Of a stretch of DNA of 64,000 nucleotides, positions 62,739-64,000 are shown in pieces (position 1 is the first letter of the stretch; each line of letters opens with the position of its first letter). The DNA comes from Rotaria macrura. Its lineage: Eukaryota; Rotifera; Eurotatoria; Philodinida; Philodinidae. Under the pieces are notes generated by a model that ran no database searches, was not told the DNA's origin, and was given only the letters and a program-made list of their open reading frames with translations. The position numbers and the translations under genes were made by a program. The DNA is taken from NCBI GenBank assembly GCA_900239685.1, contig OENT01000456.1, positions 1 through 64,000 on the forward strand, written 5' to 3'.

Positions 62739-63403
62739 ATGAGTAGTAGTTCATTTGAAGACAAATTAAAAGATCTGAATCTATCCAATGATGAATTAAA
62801 ACGTTTTTCTGATGCATTTAAAAATGAAGAATTCCGTAAATTATTTATTGAATATGCCGAAGAATTGAATGATCCAAAAAATCGTGAACTCTACGAACAA
62901 GAAATTCGTGCTGTTGAAGAACAACGCGGTGCAGATGTAACATTCGTACATCCTAAAGCTGGTCATGTACTGAAAACAACGATTGATGGTAAAAAGAAAT
63001 GTTTTATTAACATAGCAACAAATGAACATGTTGATAAACCATCATATAATAAAAGTATTGAAAACAATGGTAAACAAGGTGTTCAATGGAGTTTACCACA
63101 TTGTTTGGCAGGGCCCCATGAAGATATCGATCATGAATCGAAACTGTGCACCGTTTACGATGTTATATTTTCACCAGATACATATCGAATGGCAGAAACC
63201 AATGTGAAATTTATGAAAATGGTTGAAGATTCTGCCATTGAGTCTGTTGAAAATAATTATCATTGTAAACTTGATAGAAATAATATTAAAAAATTAAAAA
63301 TGAAATTTAAAGGTGTACCGAAAGCAACGATTATTAGAAAAAAGATAGAAAATCAACATCAGGAAACAAATAGTAACACTGAAAAAGAACTCAAACAAGA
63401 GAC
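62739..63403 (+). CDS. DNAAF2: Kintoun/DNAAF2, PIH1-domain dynein assembly factor, 5' exon
   Basis: First exon of 665 nt (221 residues), open until a GTAAGT donor at 63404; the rest lies beyond the window or further along. Strong match to kintoun: LNLSNDELKRFSDAF, EEFRKLFIEYAEELNDPKNR, EIRAVEEQRGADVTFVHPKA, GHVLKTTIDG, CFINIATNE, VQWSLPHCLAGP, a VYDVIFSPDTY segment and KLKMKFKGVPKA. The first and third quoted segments begin the PIH1 domain, which links Hsp90-type chaperones to clients. DNAAF2 pre-assembles axonemal dynein arms in the cytoplasm, as expected in an animal that depends on motile cilia. TTTTTTTCTAG ends 19 bp before the start codon, another candidate trans-splice acceptor. Fourth gene of the array, 194 bp after METTL9. 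Confidence 0.92.
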
Positions 63404-64000
63404 GTAAGTTGAATATGAAAATCTATCTCTATGGATATTCTCATTTCGTGTGTGAATAATCGATTCAATTGTTGAGAAAACAAAAATAAATCGATCCTAT
63501 TTCAAATAGGATTTTAAAGAAGAGAATATACGAGAATGATCTAAAATTATACTGATTGTTTATAGAACAATTTCGGACAAAAAAAAATGTTTAGCGTTTT
63601 CTCTAATGGAATTATTTGATCTAGTAATGTCGAGAGCCATAATGAAATCTTTCATTTCTTTCTGTTCTTTACAAAGCTTTTTACGAAGTATGAAATGCTA
63701 TTAAAGTAAGAATTCTGCTTTATTTCCTTCTTCGTAGTGACATAACTAGATGGATGCTAGAGAGACATCTCAATTCAGAAGCTATGGGTCTTTCTCACAA
63801 ATCGAATTGATTCGGAGCCACAATATCTTAGCTTGTTGGCAACGAATTTATTCTTGCTTGATCTTGTCTGTATAAATGCAATTAAATATTCTTGGTGTCG
63901 TGCTTATTTAGAAGAATTCTGTTTGATCACGAATTGTTTATATTTTAATTAAATTTTTACTTCATCAAAGATAAATCTTGCAATCCTAGGCTAGATCAAA
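63404..64000 (+). other. Intron or downstream sequence of the DNAAF2 gene
   Basis: Starts with the GTAAGT donor. No following exon with a PIH/CS-type sequence was recognised before the window ends, so the intron is probably at least 600 bp. Confidence 0.5.

Overview
The window is a eukaryotic, metazoan nuclear segment: AT-rich, with intron-bearing genes whose introns are mostly 50-100 bp (GT..AG), separated by long AT-rich stretches without detectable genes. Gene content (glycine/GluCl-type receptor, ABCD4, PDXDC1, TSEN2, METTL9, DNAAF2/kintoun, RING and F-box proteins, Reeler/cytochrome b561 proteins) indicates a ciliated invertebrate with neurons. Very short introns, low GC and candidate trans-splice acceptors just upstream of start codons fit a rotifer, perhaps a bdelloid; that assignment is an inference. 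All exon models were derived by hand from splice signals, reading phase and family motifs. For the ten genes seen whole, the summed exon length is divisible by three.

Layout. 1-6686 (+): tandem cytochrome b561 (FRRS1-like) genes, broken by two single-N joins that probably hide an assembly or allelic duplication. 8505-10827 (+): a proline-rich, alveolin-like protein. 11064-11824 (-): a RING-finger protein. 14551-19035 (+): ABCD4, the lysosomal cobalamin exporter family, with a 2.4 kb intron inside the Walker A codon series. 19590-22849 (+): PDXDC1-like PLP-decarboxylase homologue. 25434-27730: two orphan signal-peptide exons. 29368-32611 (+): an anionic pentameric ligand-gated channel (pLGIC) with two tandem, equal-length alternatives for the pre-M1/M1/M2 pore segment. 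36132-36743: two miniature inverted-repeat elements. 38717-42283 (-): a second, divergent pLGIC without a Cys-loop, tail-to-tail with the first. 47742-47888: a hAT-type MITE. 49773-53232 (+): an F-box protein. 55499-63403 (+): a compact head-to-tail array TSEN2 - retinol-dehydrogenase-like SDR - METTL9 - DNAAF2 (cut by the window end), with about 80-195 bp between coding sequences and polypyrimidine-AG acceptors just before the start codons, which looks like an operon resolved by spliced-leader trans-splicing.

The most interesting signal is the duplicated pore cassette of the 29368-32611 receptor: cassette A (one exon, 192 nt) and cassette B (three exons, 60+71+61 = 192 nt) share the same boundary phases, are about 54% identical, and differ at the 2' and 9' pore-lining positions. 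Mutually exclusive splicing would give one gene two anion pores with different gates. The second notable signal is the candidate operon. The remaining long gaps hold only AT-rich sequence, microsatellites and weak exon-like fragments, noted individually.
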